DNA of 64,000 nucleotides from Zymoseptoria tritici IPO323. Taxonomy: Eukaryota > Ascomycota > Dothideomycetes > Mycosphaerellales > Mycosphaerellaceae. The translations under genes were made by a program, and so were the position numbers. Of the stretch, positions 22,006-34,300 are shown piece after piece. Below the pieces are notes generated by a model. That model had not been told where the DNA came from, did no database searches, and saw only the letters and a program-made list of their open reading frames with translations. Where the stretch lies: assembly GCF_000219625.1 (NCBI RefSeq), contig NC_018216.1:3441382-3505381 (forward strand), in the 5' to 3' direction. Each line of letters starts with the position of its first letter. Position 1 is the stretch's first letter.

Positions 22006-22473
22006 ATGACCTCCCCTTCAACACAACGCCGCCTCGAAAAAGAGCTCGAAAACTTCACCCGCGACCCTCCTCCCAACTGCTTCGCAAAACCCGACGATGA
22101 AAGCAACATCCTCACCTGGACCGCCATCATCTCCGGTCCGAAAGACTCACCCTACGCAGGCGGACGCTTCGAGCTGATTATCCAGTATCCTTACGACTAT
22201 CCGCTTCAGCCACCTGCCGTGCGCTTTAAGACGAAGATCTACCACCCCAACGTCGACATTGAGACTGGCTTCATCGGCATGGATATCCTTCGGGAAGGAT
22301 GGAGTCCGGTGTTGACGATCGGGGCGGTTTTGTTGAGTGTGCAGGCGATGATGTCGGATCCGGAGATGGGGTGTGTGTTGGCCCGCGAGTTTGAGACGGA
22401 TAGAGGTGGGTATGTTGAAAGGGCGAAGGAGTGGGCGCGGGTGTACGCGAAGGACGAGGAGGTGGAGCTTTGA
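22006..22473 (+). CDS. E2-like ubiquitin-conjugating fold protein lacking the catalytic Cys
   Basis: 155-residue UBC domain with no introns. Features in order: N-terminal helix (QRRLEKELENF), the strand region ending in YPYDYPLQPPAVRFKTKIYHPN with the structural HPN at 80-82, then TGFIGMDIL, where active E2s have G-x-I-C-L-D-I-L, then WSPVLTIGAVLLSVQAMMSDP and a C-terminal helix (YVERAKEWARVYA). The residue aligned with the active-site cysteine is Gly91 (codon GGC, one base from TGC). Ubiquitin thioester transfer should therefore be impossible; a UEV-like regulatory or scaffold role is an inference. The frame is open upstream to 21781, but that extension is not E2-like and the ATG at 22006 fits the family start. 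Confidence 0.88.
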   Translation: MTSPSTQRRLEKELENFTRDPPPNCFAKPDDESNILTWTAIISGPKDSPYAGGRFELIIQYPYDYPLQPPAVRFKTKIYHPNVDIETGFIGMDILREGWSPVLTIGAVLLSVQAMMSDPEMGCVLAREFETDRGGYVERAKEWARVYAKDEEVEL

Positions 22474-22923
22474 TTTGCGGTAATGTGAACCCTGATCACT
22501 ATGAGATCTGCAGCGGTCTGAGGCGCGGATGTAAGCTATCGAAAGGAGTCACTGAGACTCAAAGGGTCTTGTCAATGCTGATTCCACGATACTCTCTCTT
22601 TGTCGGCATTGACGTTCTGGTCTTGCATCATTGAGACTGATTTGTACAGCCGGGAAAGCCGACCTGTATTGACGAACTTGAAATGAAAACCGTCTTTGCC
22701 GTCAAGAAGTTTATTCGTAAGAATGTATACGTAGATCAAACGAGGTTGGAGATTCATTGACAACGCCGCCAAAATTCGTTCTTCTTCCTCCTTTCGTCAT
22801 CCGTCCGTGTTACTTCAGCATGCCTGGGAATGAAACACGAAATGTCATGTAGATGTATACTGTTCTGCTTTGGCCGTGGAAAAGAATGTCTCGCGCGTTT
22901 GAAGCGTCGTCTTAAGGATTCGA
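22474..22923. other. Intergenic sequence between convergent genes
   Basis: Non-coding stretch between the end of the E2-like gene and the end of the ice-binding-type gene. It presumably holds both 3' untranslated regions. No RNA gene or repeat was recognised. Confidence 0.45.
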
Positions 22924-24513
22924 TCACTCCTTTGGAGCTGCGGGTGGAGCAGGCGGAGCAGGCGGCGCAGGTGGAGGCGGAGCCGGTTTCGGAGTTGGAG
23001 GAGCCGGGGCTGGAGGAGGTGCTGGCTTGGTTGGAGGTGGGGGAGGTGGTGCTGGGCCCTTGGTAGTAGTGGATGTGACCTTGGTGGTGGTTGTAGAGGT
23101 GGGCTTCTTGGTTGTTGTTGTGGCTTTTTCGGTCGATGTAGTAGCCTTCTGTGTTGTTGTCGTTGCCTTTTTGGTTGTTGTCTCGGCTTTCATGGTTGTT
23201 GTCGTCTCGGCCTTCTTGGTTGTTGTCGTCTCAGCTTTCTTGGTTGTTGTCGTCTCGGCCTTCTTGGTTGTCGTCTCAGCTTTCTTGGTCGTTGTCGTGG
23301 CCTGCTTGGTTGTTGTCGTGGCTTTCTTGGTTGTTGTCGTCTCAGCCTTCTTCGTTGTTGTAGTGGCCTTCTTAGTTGTTGTGGTCGCTTTCTTGGTGGT
23401 AGTAGTAGTCGGGTAAGCCGGCGGGGTGTTCTTCTGAGTCGTAGTAGTCTTCTTGGTCGTCTTGGTAACTGTGGTGAAGGTCGATTTGCCCGTTGTGGTC
23501 GTGGCCTGATGAGACATGTAAGCTTCACGTTCATGCGAGTGTGAGATGAAGGGAGACAGTCATACCTTGGTGGTCGACTTTTCAGTCGTGGACTTCTGAG
23601 TAGTCGACGTTTGAGCTGTAGTCATAGTAGGAACGGAAGCCGTAGTCGAAACAGTTGTGCTGGACGATGGCTCGGATGTCGTGCTAGCAGTCACGCTGAC
23701 GGTAGTAGAAGCGGATGTCGCCGAAACAGTCGTGCTGGAGCTGCTTGGAGGAGTCGCGCCGCCGCACGAAGACACGGTGTTGGAGTCGAGTGTGACGGCA
23801 GAGCCAGCATACAAACCGCCGGCAACAGTCGCCCCAGTGTTGAGAGTGATGCCAGTACCCGCGAGGATGTTTCCAGCGAAGTTGCTGTCCGTGCCAATGG
23901 TGGCGGCGGAGCGGACGATGAAGTAAACATCACAGGCCCTGGCTCCATTGGTCAAGGCAACGACCGAGGCGCTGGCGGTGGTGAGGCTGGATCCGATCTG
24001 AAAGACGTAGGTTCCAGCGCCTGAGAGGGTCAACACGCCGGTGAGGTCAACGGCAGAGTCGAAGCTGTAGACTCCTGGACCGACGACGAGACCACCGAGT
24101 TCGGCGAGGGCGCCGAAGTCTTGGGTCGGAGTGAGGGCTTGACCTTGGTTGAAGGCTGCGGTGGAGTCGGCTTGGGCTTGAGCGGCGACGCCGTCTCCGA
24201 TGTACAGGCTTCCGGTGTATACGCCGGGAGGGAAGCCGGTCACAGCTGGTGCGAATGTCAGCGCTGTGAGAAGGTCTTTTTGCTTCATTCGTGCGACTCA
24301 CATGTGCCTGTGGTTCCGACATCGCCGTTAATGACAGTGTCGCCAGTGTTTGTGACTCCAGCTGGGGCAAGAGCGCCGAAGCTGGCGGCGGTCCCAAGGT
24401 CCACCTGAGTCTGTCAGAAGAGAAATTGGCACAAGGGTTTGGACGGATCATACCTGTGCGTTGGCGAGCAGGACGCTTCCCAGGACGCAGCGAACAGCGT
24501 TGCTGAACTTCAT
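22924..24513 (-). CDS. DUF3494 ice-binding-type secreted protein with Thr/Lys and Pro-rich tail
   Basis: Four exons are inferred: 24454-24513, 24303-24404 plus the first base of a split codon at 24302, 23566-24245 and 22924-23505. Introns of 49, 56 and 60 bp with GT-AG ends keep frame, giving about 474 residues. Residues 1-20 are a signal peptide (MKFSNAVRCVLGSVLLANAQ). Residues 21-216 are the DUF3494 beta-solenoid domain, with VDLGTAASFGALA, TNTGDTVINGDVG, SVTGFPPGVYTG, LTLSGAGTYVFQI and NFAGNILAGTGITLNTGA all matching the family. Then follow a Ser/Thr-rich linker (217-281), a long array of TTTTKKA-type repeats (about 310-430) and a Pro/Ala-rich end (432-474). DUF3494 proteins bind ice and inhibit recrystallisation in cold-adapted microbes; activity here is inferred. 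The tail resembles a glycosylated wall-spanning stalk. No GPI signal is seen. Confidence 0.88.
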
Positions 24514-25717
24514 GGTGGAAGGAGAGGATGAGATTCGGACTTGGTAGGATGAGGAAAAGAGGAGCTCGGTCGGAATGAGCTGTTGATGGATGTATCGTGA
24601 GTTGAGAAGGTGAGGAGGACTGTTCATATATACACGAGAAGCCAGGTGATCGATGCGACTGGCAGCGTGTATACATCGTTGACACCTCGACGTGATGCAT
24701 CTTGGGAATAGATCTCGCTGTCAACCCCGACGGCGCATACACATCACTCCGACGACTGCATCTTGCCCATGTCCAATATTGCGCGCATTGCAAAGAGTTG
24801 GCTGCGTGAGGATGGCTTTGTGGATCAAAGCATCGAATGAACGGCCCAGATTGCCACGTCTGTAAGGTACATGAGCGGCTGAAAGAGGACTTGCTTCCAA
24901 TCGTCCCGTCTCGCGATGCAGTATTCATGGTCAAGCACGCCTCGTTGACACGTTGATGTTCTGCCGTCTCCGTCGAAAGCCATGACGGTCCGGACAGATG
25001 GTGGCTCCCATTACTACCATATGCAGCCAACTCACGGCATGCATGTATCACGGTGAATTTGATATGGAGCTTCGGTGGAAGGGCCAGATGCGGACGAACA
25101 CGCGAACTGTCGAGACCATAATAGACACATTGGATGCAACCCGACTGCAAAGCTTGTGGAGCGTGAGTCTAGACCACCAGCCAGATCCGGTGCTCACGTC
25201 CCGCCGAAACGAAGAGCAGGTCGAAGCATGCGAGCTTCCGGGCGTGCTCGTGGTGACTTGCCCTCTGAAATGACACTCACCGAGCTGATCTCCTCGATTG
25301 CTTGGACTTTTCGGAACGATCTCCGACTTTGATGCCGTCGTTCGCCTTGAAGCATGGCTACACGGCGCTGCCATTCATTCCGGACGGTACCTACGATCGA
25401 GATCGGGCGATAGGCGAGGTTCGCTTCGAAGAGTGTGTATGCGGAGGTCGCAGGGCTACAAAGATCCCGGCCAGTAGAATTTGACTTCCATCTCTTCGGC
25501 CACGCGCCCATGTCCCCGCCAGGCACTTGCGCTTTCATCCCGGATTGCTCAATGGTTGGCCCGATCTCCTGCTGCTCAAGCGATGTCATGCAGTGCGGGA
25601 CTGCCATAAGGTGAGTTGATGGAGGCGAAGCAGGACACAATCCCGGAACTAGTAGCAGAGACTGAACCGGTTGCCCACATGGTCGCAGGAAGGAGATCCG
25701 CTAGTCGGCCAAGAAGG
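24514..25717. other. Intergenic region up to element A2
   Basis: Upstream of the ice-binding-type gene. Long overlapping frames on the minus strand (24047-25150, 25194-25640) have the composition of chance translations and no recognisable domain. CA and TG frequencies are normal, so RIP has not spread from the neighbouring retroelement. Confidence 0.45.
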
Positions 25718-25891
25718 TGATCAAAAAGCGGAAAAAGAATGATACTGATTTATGAGGGCGAAGGCCCTTAAGCTATATAGACTAACTAAAACGAGCGAGT
25801 TATGTAATAATAACGAGCCTTTAAGTAAAACGGTGCCTAAGGCTTCAAGGGTTTAAGTAAACCTAAGCGAGGTTCTTAGTGTTTTTGAACA
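25718..25891 (-). repeat. 3' LTR of element A2
   Basis: 174 bp in plus-strand reading from TGATCAAAAAGCGG to GTGTTTTTGAACA. The outer 60 bp or so retain TGATCA, ATGATACTGAT and TATGAGG; the inner part is converted (TAAGTAAAAC, GCCTAAGGC). Target duplication AAGG abuts at 25714-25717. Confidence 0.92.
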
Positions 25892-26319
25892 TCCTCCCCT
25901 TTCCTCCCCTTTAGTGAATGCGTGACCTTAAGCGTTCGTAACAACCTTAATTAAAGGCTCAGGTTACATGCTAATGCTCTTAAGTAGGTGTCCGTGATCG
26001 CGAATAAACGAGCGTAATCTAGGAGGTCCGTAATTGCTCGGAAGGTAAGGGCTTAAGTGCAATCGTCTAGCTAATTCTAGTAGGTAAATAATCTAATTTA
26101 CGTACTATTACAAGCCTTAAGCTAGTAACTGCTGGCATATAGTCGAATTTACTAGCAGGTCGCCCCTCCAAGGGCACAAAAGCAACTGCGTTTTTCTTTT
26201 TAAACCCTCTCTCTTTTATTAACTTCCGCAACCCTTTCCTTCCCTTTTCTTTAGACCTTTATATAGTCTACAATTACTACACCTTACAACCTTATAACAT
26301 ACCTTAAGCAACAGTCGCT

Positions 26320-28690
26320 ATAGCGAAGGGTAACGAAGATAAGCGTAAGAAAGACAATAAGAGTAAGGACGACAAGGTCGACAAGCAGCTCCGTCGATCT
26401 CCTCGTAAACTAGCCCCTAAGTTCCCTCCTGCGAAGGCTGTTTAAAGTGCTATTAACATAGTTAAGCGCGGATACTTAGATGCAAGGATGTTAACTTAAG
26501 CATTCGGCTCAGTCTTAAGCAGCAAGAAGCAGCCGTTACGAGCTGCTGCCACCTAAGAATTAATAGACAAGTTCGCTTTAAGGAAACTCTACGTCTAGCC
26601 TAATATTATGTCTCGGCGTAACCGTATAGAGTATACCAAATTCGGGTATAAGCAAGCTACCGGTTACAAGTCGGCATACGATGCTTATCGAGATAGGCTT
26701 AATATATCTGCCTTAAGCCTTAGGTCTAAGCTACTAGGCACACGCGCTCCTACAAGCAACAATTACGAAATCCCTTAGCGTAACCCTTAACTAGCGAACT
26801 AGGGCCGTAGCTTAAGGAGTCGCACTGCCGCACAAGGTTAGGACCCTACGATGCCTCGCAACGTCCTTAACCGCTCTCCGGATCTTCGTAGCTTGTACCC
26901 TAAGCTAGATCGCTTCGACCCTTAAGGAAACATTAATAGCACGGCTATATACGCCTCTGTCGGCGCTCGACTTAAAGCTCTCCTTACTCCTAGCCCAGCC
27001 TCCAATTGCATCGCGGTTACGGACGCATAGATAAGGGAAGTAATGTATTATCTAATCATAGTGTCGAATGCGCCTATTAAGTACCTTCGGCAATTTCTAG
27101 CTGCCTTTACGATTTCCTAACTTAATGCCTTAATCGATGGACTTTAAGCGTTTAAGCTAGGCGATCTGCGTAGCTTGGACTAGCGTAAATCGGACGGTTA
27201 CCTTATTAGGGCCTGCAAGCAATAGCGTCTAGTCTCTCTTTTTACTTAAGCTCTTAGTAGCAGCCCTTAAGAAGGCAACTGTAGCTGCGAGTCCGGCAAG
27301 CGTAAGGCTAGTCCCTTTAAGTTATGCCGTAGTAGTAGAGGCTGCTTTAGCTGCTATACTAACTACAGCTATACTAACTACTATAATCGCTGTTCGGTTA
27401 GAGATTCTAAACTCTAAGGAAAGACTAGGACTAAGAAGAGGAACCCGAAGGCTAAGGAAGGTAATGACGATACGGAGGACGAGTAGGTAGACTTTAAGGA
27501 GGAAGTCTTAATTCCGCTCCTAGAAGAGCCTATCTAAGTGCCCTTAAGCCCGACGCCTTCTAGCCCTAGACCTTTCGATTCTGGATCCGGTAGAGTTACG
27601 TAGCTGCTTAACCTATTCCTTACTAGTTAGACGAATATCGCCGATATAGAGGACATTAACTTAATAGCTGTCGCAGCTCGTTCTCCTAACTTAAGGGGTC
27701 CTTTGTCTGCTCGTAAGGAGATAGACACTACTCCTTCGCGGCTAGAGCGTCCTTACTTAGATCCTTTAAGGGGGTTCGGTAGATCTCCGGGTGCTAGGCC
27801 TTTGTCCTTCTAGCTTCCTAAGAACTACGCCTAAGGAATGCCTATAACTATAGATAACATATATCGCCGCGACAACCCTTAAGCTGGGCGTACGACCCGT
27901 CCGGCTAACGCACCTCTACTCTTCCGTATAGGGCAACAAGGCTCCTCTAGGCCTAGCCCCGCCCTCTTCCCGATAGGCGATCGTTAAGGCACTCTAGCGC
28001 TAGGGCCCCCTAGTTCAAGTACTCGTCGGGGCCCGCCTCCTTAGCCGAGCACTATGCCCGCTCCCGTTTAAGCTCCGGTTCGAAACGCACCAGCTCTAGC
28101 TCGTTAATCTCTAAGCCTACCGTTCTATAATATAGCGGAGGATTTCGTAGATCTAATGCACGAAGGAGAGAGGCTCTTATACGCTATCGATCAGACCTTA
28201 ATACTAGCACGGACCGGCTTAACTAATGATTACGACCTAATTCCAACCTTCTCCGGCCGCCTTGTACACGAGCTAGTGCTCCCCTTAAGCGGTTTCGCTA
28301 CCTAGGGGAACCTGTTTTTTAGTACGGCTCCTCGGGCTAATAATAGGCGTTAAGCATATAGCGTAGAGGGCCTAACAGTTCCTTAAGGCAGCTAACGTAC
28401 GCGCGTGTACACGGAGCACATCGAGCAGCTCTACCGCAACCGCTTTAACAAGCGCTACTCCGTGTATTAAGTCGTCTAGATAGCTCTCTCGCGGGCTTAA
28501 GTGCGTCTTAGGGCTAATTAAGGCATTACTCCTTAGATGCTGCACTTGCAGGCGGTAATGTCAGCCCTAAAGACGCAGCTTATTACCAAGAAGGAAGAAG
28601 ATGCTAAGAGGGAGCAGGCTAAGAAGGGTTAATTCGGGTCTAAGTAGGATCGGTGGAAAATTCATAGGCTTAAGCAGGAGCACTAAAAGC
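26320..28690 (+). pseudogene. Antisense reading frame of family A, copy in A2
   Basis: Same frame as on the minus strand of A1 at 10990-13306. The mutated start ATAGCG is at 26320-26325. Coding potential is shown by long runs between RIP stops, for example KGNEDKRKKDNKSKDDK and SRRNRIEYTKFGYKQATGYK, and by a cysteine-rich patch near 27280-27400. The 3' end is uncertain. The distal third falls inside the 3,613-bp duplication and is therefore repeated at about 31335-32303. Its function is unknown. Confidence 0.6.
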
Positions 28691-31334
28691 GTTGTTTTTC
28701 TTGTTTTTCTTTTTTCTACATGCGATGTAATGCGATACGACGCTAGAAGGCCAGCGCGGAATAAATGTATAATAGCACTTAAGGACTAGCCTTAAGTATA
28801 AAAAACATAAAATAAAAACCCTCCGGGGGATCTATTAAACTCAGGCCCTCGTATTAACCTTTCGTTTAGACTTAAAGGTTAGCTTCCTTCGTAGCTACAC
28901 CGTAGGATTACGAGGAGCTTCCCTTGTGTTCTAGGGTGGTCGTTAACGGGGAACAACTATAATAGTGTCCTCGTTATTACCCGACTCCCCTTAGGGTTCA
29001 AGTAGAGTCTCCTAGAGCTCGGAAGGGATTACAAGTAGTTCCTCTTCCGTTTCTTCTATAATAGGCTCTGTAGGGACAGGAACAGTTGCTACAATAGGGT
29101 TAACTTAAGCGTCTTCCCTTAATGTTGCTGCTGCATTTACCGGATGTATAACCGGCTAACTTAAGGGTGCTAACTTCTTTAGCTCCCTAAGACGTTTCTT
29201 TTCGAGAGTAGCCTTAAGTTTCTCTACCTCCTTAGTATTATCTCGATTCGCGCGTAAAACATCTCTATACTTCCTTCGGATCTTATTAGCAGCGAGTTTA
29301 AGCTTGTGTTAAAACTTTGGCTAATCGTTAGTTTTTAAAGAATCTAAAGGTTTGCCCTCCCCTAAAAGGAATCGAAGGGCTCCTAACTATTTAAGCTACT
29401 ATAAAGACAACTTGTCCTACTTCTGCTTAGGGATAGTCGCTAGAGTAGAGAAACTTAAGCGTAGATCTAGTGCTAGATTATTACGCAAGGAGTCCTTAAA
29501 CTCCTAGCTAGCGGCCTTAAGTAAAATCTCCTGTCTACAGCGCTTCTACTAGTCCCTGAAACTAGTGTAGTTAGCGCGGATAAGGCGATCACTATGCACC
29601 TAATGCTTAACTACAGATCCGTCGTGGGACTCTAAGGTATACGTACTAAGCTAGCTTCGCTTAATTACCTTAAAGGGACCTACGAAGGTCGGCTAGAGCT
29701 TCGTCTTAGTCTTATTTAAGATAAGAACAAAGTCTCCCTCGATAAACTTGCTATTAGTCTCCTTAAAGGTATGTCCACTAATAGCGCCGGCTCTTACTGC
29801 TTTCGTAAGCAGCTTTTCTACGGCAATCGTCCTAGCGTTCTGCATTACTTAATGCCTAGATTTAGGATCCTCGGGCTTAAGCTACATCGGACGCAGGTAC
29901 GGATAATCCTTAAGTATTCGGGGCTGCTGGCCGAACAAGAGGAAGAAGGGGCTGTATCCACAACCGGACTAGGCCCGGATTCGGCTTAAATACAGCGCCT
30001 TAGGAAGGTACAAGTCCTAAGCGTACACGCTTTTACTATAGCACATCTTAGACAGGATCCGGCCGAGAATACCGTTCAAGGCCTTAACCTTCCTATTCGT
30101 GCGGGGATAGTAGGGCGTCGTCAGCCTATAGTTAGCTTGAAGGGTATCTATAAGGATATTAAACGCCTTGCTTATAAAGTTAGATCTATTATTACTAAGG
30201 ACTTCCCTTAGGGGTCCAAAGTTCGCATAGATCTCTTCTTAAACAAAACAAGCGACCGTCTCGGTTTCTTAATTCGAGGTAGCCCTTACAACCGGCCAAC
30301 TAGTAGCATAATCTACGGCTGTAATAATGTACTTGTTACTATTAAGTGTAACAGGTATTAGACTAACAACATTAATCGCCTAGCGCTTAAATAGCTTAAG
30401 CTTAGAATTAGCTTGGTGGAATCGCGGCTCCTACAGGGGACTCCGGGACTTCTTCTTCGTAGCCTAACACTAAGGGCAAGTGGAAGCGTAGTTATGAACA
30501 TCCTGTTTAAGTAACCACTACTAGCCCCTCGCTCGAAGAATGCTACAGACGCCGGGCAGTGCGAAGTGCCCGTAGTTATTATAGCAGCGTTTAAGGAAGT
30601 CCTACCGGAATTCCGGATCTACGTAGGGCATAAGGCTTCTATTAGCCTCGCGATAATACAGGAGGTCGTCCTTAAGGACAAGATCTAACACCTTCTTTTT
30701 AATTAAGCGGCTTAGCTTCTTGTTCTCGGGCATCTCCCCTATAGTTTTAAAATAGATTACTCTATTAACCACCTTACGCTCGGAGAATCCTCGTATAATC
30801 GTCCCCCTTGTAGCGTTCTCCTTAAAGGAGTAAGGCAAAGCGGTCAAGAAGTCCGCGGGTTCAAGTAATTAATCCCTAGGCTATGTAGAACCCTCCCCGG
30901 CTATGTTGGCTAGGGTACCTTCTATTAAGTCCGGCCGGCAGGAGAGGGCATTAGGGACTATAGCCTTACTCCCCTTGCGGTAGCGGATGTCGATGTTGTA
31001 AGCTTAAAACTCCTTAATCCAGCGTGCAAGTCGCTTAGTTAGAGTCTTCGAGGTTTTTAGGTACTGTAGGCTATAGTAATCCGTAATTACTTAAGTCTTG
31101 GTCCTATTGTCGATGTAGTAGTTCCATTTTCGAAGGGCTTCCTTAATAGTAAGGAGCTCCTTCTCGTGCACTAGATAGTTTAGTTCTGCCCCTTGCAGCT
31201 TGCGGCCCTCGAAAGCAACCGGATGTAATTTCCTATTAGAGTTAGCTTAATGCAGGACTGCACCAAGCGCCTACTTACTTGCATCCGTTTTAATAATAAA
31301 GGGCTTCTTAGTGTCTAGCATAATTAGGACTAGC
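27722..31334. repeat. First copy of a 3,613-bp direct duplication inside A2
   Basis: This segment is repeated head to tail at 31335-34947. It covers the end of the antisense frame and the pol region from the C-terminus back into RNase H. Sequences compared by eye are identical, including RIP-created stops. The junction at 31334/31335 joins GGACTAGC to TAGACACTAC, with one base of shared sequence. Confidence 0.9.
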
Positions 31335-34300
31335 TAGACACTACTCCTTCGCGGCTAGAGCGTCCTTACTTAGATCCTTTAAGGGGGTTCGGTAGATCTC
31401 CGGGTGCTAGGCCTTTGTCCTTCTAGCTTCCTAAGAACTACGCCTAAGGAATGCCTATAACTATAGATAACATATATCGCCGCGACAACCCTTAAGCTGG
31501 GCGTACGACCCGTCCGGCTAACGCACCTCTACTCTTCCGTATAGGGCAACAAGGCTCCTCTAGGCCTAGCCCCGCCCTCTTCCCGATAGGCGATCGTTAA
31601 GGCACTCTAGCGCTAGGGCCCCCTAGTTCAAGTACTCGTCGGGGCCCGCCTCCTTAGCCGAGCACTATGCCCGCTCCCGTTTAAGCTCCGGTTCGAAACG
31701 CACCAGCTCTAGCTCGTTAATCTCTAAGCCTACCGTTCTATAATATAGCGGAGGATTTCGTAGATCTAATGCACGAAGGAGAGAGGCTCTTATACGCTAT
31801 CGATCAGACCTTAATACTAGCACGGACCGGCTTAACTAATGATTACGACCTAATTCCAACCTTCTCCGGCCGCCTTGTACACGAGCTAGTGCTCCCCTTA
31901 AGCGGTTTCGCTACCTAGGGGAACCTGTTTTTTAGTACGGCTCCTCGGGCTAATAATAGGCGTTAAGCATATAGCGTAGAGGGCCTAACAGTTCCTTAAG
32001 GCAGCTAACGTACGCGCGTGTACACGGAGCACATCGAGCAGCTCTACCGCAACCGCTTTAACAAGCGCTACTCCGTGTATTAAGTCGTCTAGATAGCTCT
32101 CTCGCGGGCTTAAGTGCGTCTTAGGGCTAATTAAGGCATTACTCCTTAGATGCTGCACTTGCAGGCGGTAATGTCAGCCCTAAAGACGCAGCTTATTACC
32201 AAGAAGGAAGAAGATGCTAAGAGGGAGCAGGCTAAGAAGGGTTAATTCGGGTCTAAGTAGGATCGGTGGAAAATTCATAGGCTTAAGCAGGAGCACTAAA
32301 AGCGTTGTTTTTCTTGTTTTTCTTTTTTCTACATGCGATGTAATGCGATACGACGCTAGAAGGCCAGCGCGGAATAAATGTATAATAGCACTTAAGGACT
32401 AGCCTTAAGTATAAAAAACATAAAATAAAAACCCTCCGGGGGATCTATTAAACTCAGGCCCTCGTATTAACCTTTCGTTTAGACTTAAAGGTTAGCTTCC
32501 TTCGTAGCTACACCGTAGGATTACGAGGAGCTTCCCTTGTGTTCTAGGGTGGTCGTTAACGGGGAACAACTATAATAGTGTCCTCGTTATTACCCGACTC
32601 CCCTTAGGGTTCAAGTAGAGTCTCCTAGAGCTCGGAAGGGATTACAAGTAGTTCCTCTTCCGTTTCTTCTATAATAGGCTCTGTAGGGACAGGAACAGTT
32701 GCTACAATAGGGTTAACTTAAGCGTCTTCCCTTAATGTTGCTGCTGCATTTACCGGATGTATAACCGGCTAACTTAAGGGTGCTAACTTCTTTAGCTCCC
32801 TAAGACGTTTCTTTTCGAGAGTAGCCTTAAGTTTCTCTACCTCCTTAGTATTATCTCGATTCGCGCGTAAAACATCTCTATACTTCCTTCGGATCTTATT
32901 AGCAGCGAGTTTAAGCTTGTGTTAAAACTTTGGCTAATCGTTAGTTTTTAAAGAATCTAAAGGTTTGCCCTCCCCTAAAAGGAATCGAAGGGCTCCTAAC
33001 TATTTAAGCTACTATAAAGACAACTTGTCCTACTTCTGCTTAGGGATAGTCGCTAGAGTAGAGAAACTTAAGCGTAGATCTAGTGCTAGATTATTACGCA
33101 AGGAGTCCTTAAACTCCTAGCTAGCGGCCTTAAGTAAAATCTCCTGTCTACAGCGCTTCTACTAGTCCCTGAAACTAGTGTAGTTAGCGCGGATAAGGCG
33201 ATCACTATGCACCTAATGCTTAACTACAGATCCGTCGTGGGACTCTAAGGTATACGTACTAAGCTAGCTTCGCTTAATTACCTTAAAGGGACCTACGAAG
33301 GTCGGCTAGAGCTTCGTCTTAGTCTTATTTAAGATAAGAACAAAGTCTCCCTCGATAAACTTGCTATTAGTCTCCTTAAAGGTATGTCCACTAATAGCGC
33401 CGGCTCTTACTGCTTTCGTAAGCAGCTTTTCTACGGCAATCGTCCTAGCGTTCTGCATTACTTAATGCCTAGATTTAGGATCCTCGGGCTTAAGCTACAT
33501 CGGACGCAGGTACGGATAATCCTTAAGTATTCGGGGCTGCTGGCCGAACAAGAGGAAGAAGGGGCTGTATCCACAACCGGACTAGGCCCGGATTCGGCTT
33601 AAATACAGCGCCTTAGGAAGGTACAAGTCCTAAGCGTACACGCTTTTACTATAGCACATCTTAGACAGGATCCGGCCGAGAATACCGTTCAAGGCCTTAA
33701 CCTTCCTATTCGTGCGGGGATAGTAGGGCGTCGTCAGCCTATAGTTAGCTTGAAGGGTATCTATAAGGATATTAAACGCCTTGCTTATAAAGTTAGATCT
33801 ATTATTACTAAGGACTTCCCTTAGGGGTCCAAAGTTCGCATAGATCTCTTCTTAAACAAAACAAGCGACCGTCTCGGTTTCTTAATTCGAGGTAGCCCTT
33901 ACAACCGGCCAACTAGTAGCATAATCTACGGCTGTAATAATGTACTTGTTACTATTAAGTGTAACAGGTATTAGACTAACAACATTAATCGCCTAGCGCT
34001 TAAATAGCTTAAGCTTAGAATTAGCTTGGTGGAATCGCGGCTCCTACAGGGGACTCCGGGACTTCTTCTTCGTAGCCTAACACTAAGGGCAAGTGGAAGC
34101 GTAGTTATGAACATCCTGTTTAAGTAACCACTACTAGCCCCTCGCTCGAAGAATGCTACAGACGCCGGGCAGTGCGAAGTGCCCGTAGTTATTATAGCAG
34201 CGTTTAAGGAAGTCCTACCGGAATTCCGGATCTACGTAGGGCATAAGGCTTCTATTAGCCTCGCGATAATACAGGAGGTCGTCCTTAAGGACAAGATCTA

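Noticed and set aside
23027..23416. 129-codon plus-strand Val-rich frame
   Set aside because: Antisense shadow of the Thr/Lys repeat exon.
24047..25150. 367-codon minus-strand frame upstream of the ice-binding-type gene
   Set aside because: It runs through the exons and introns of the real gene in another frame and the rest is Cys/His/Ser-rich chance translation.
25194..25640. 148-codon minus-strand frame next to element A2
   Set aside because: No recognisable motif; composition like the surrounding non-coding sequence.
28601..28789. Short frame near the end of the antisense frame, present in both duplicate copies
   Set aside because: Out of frame with the better antisense reading and shared only because the element is duplicated.
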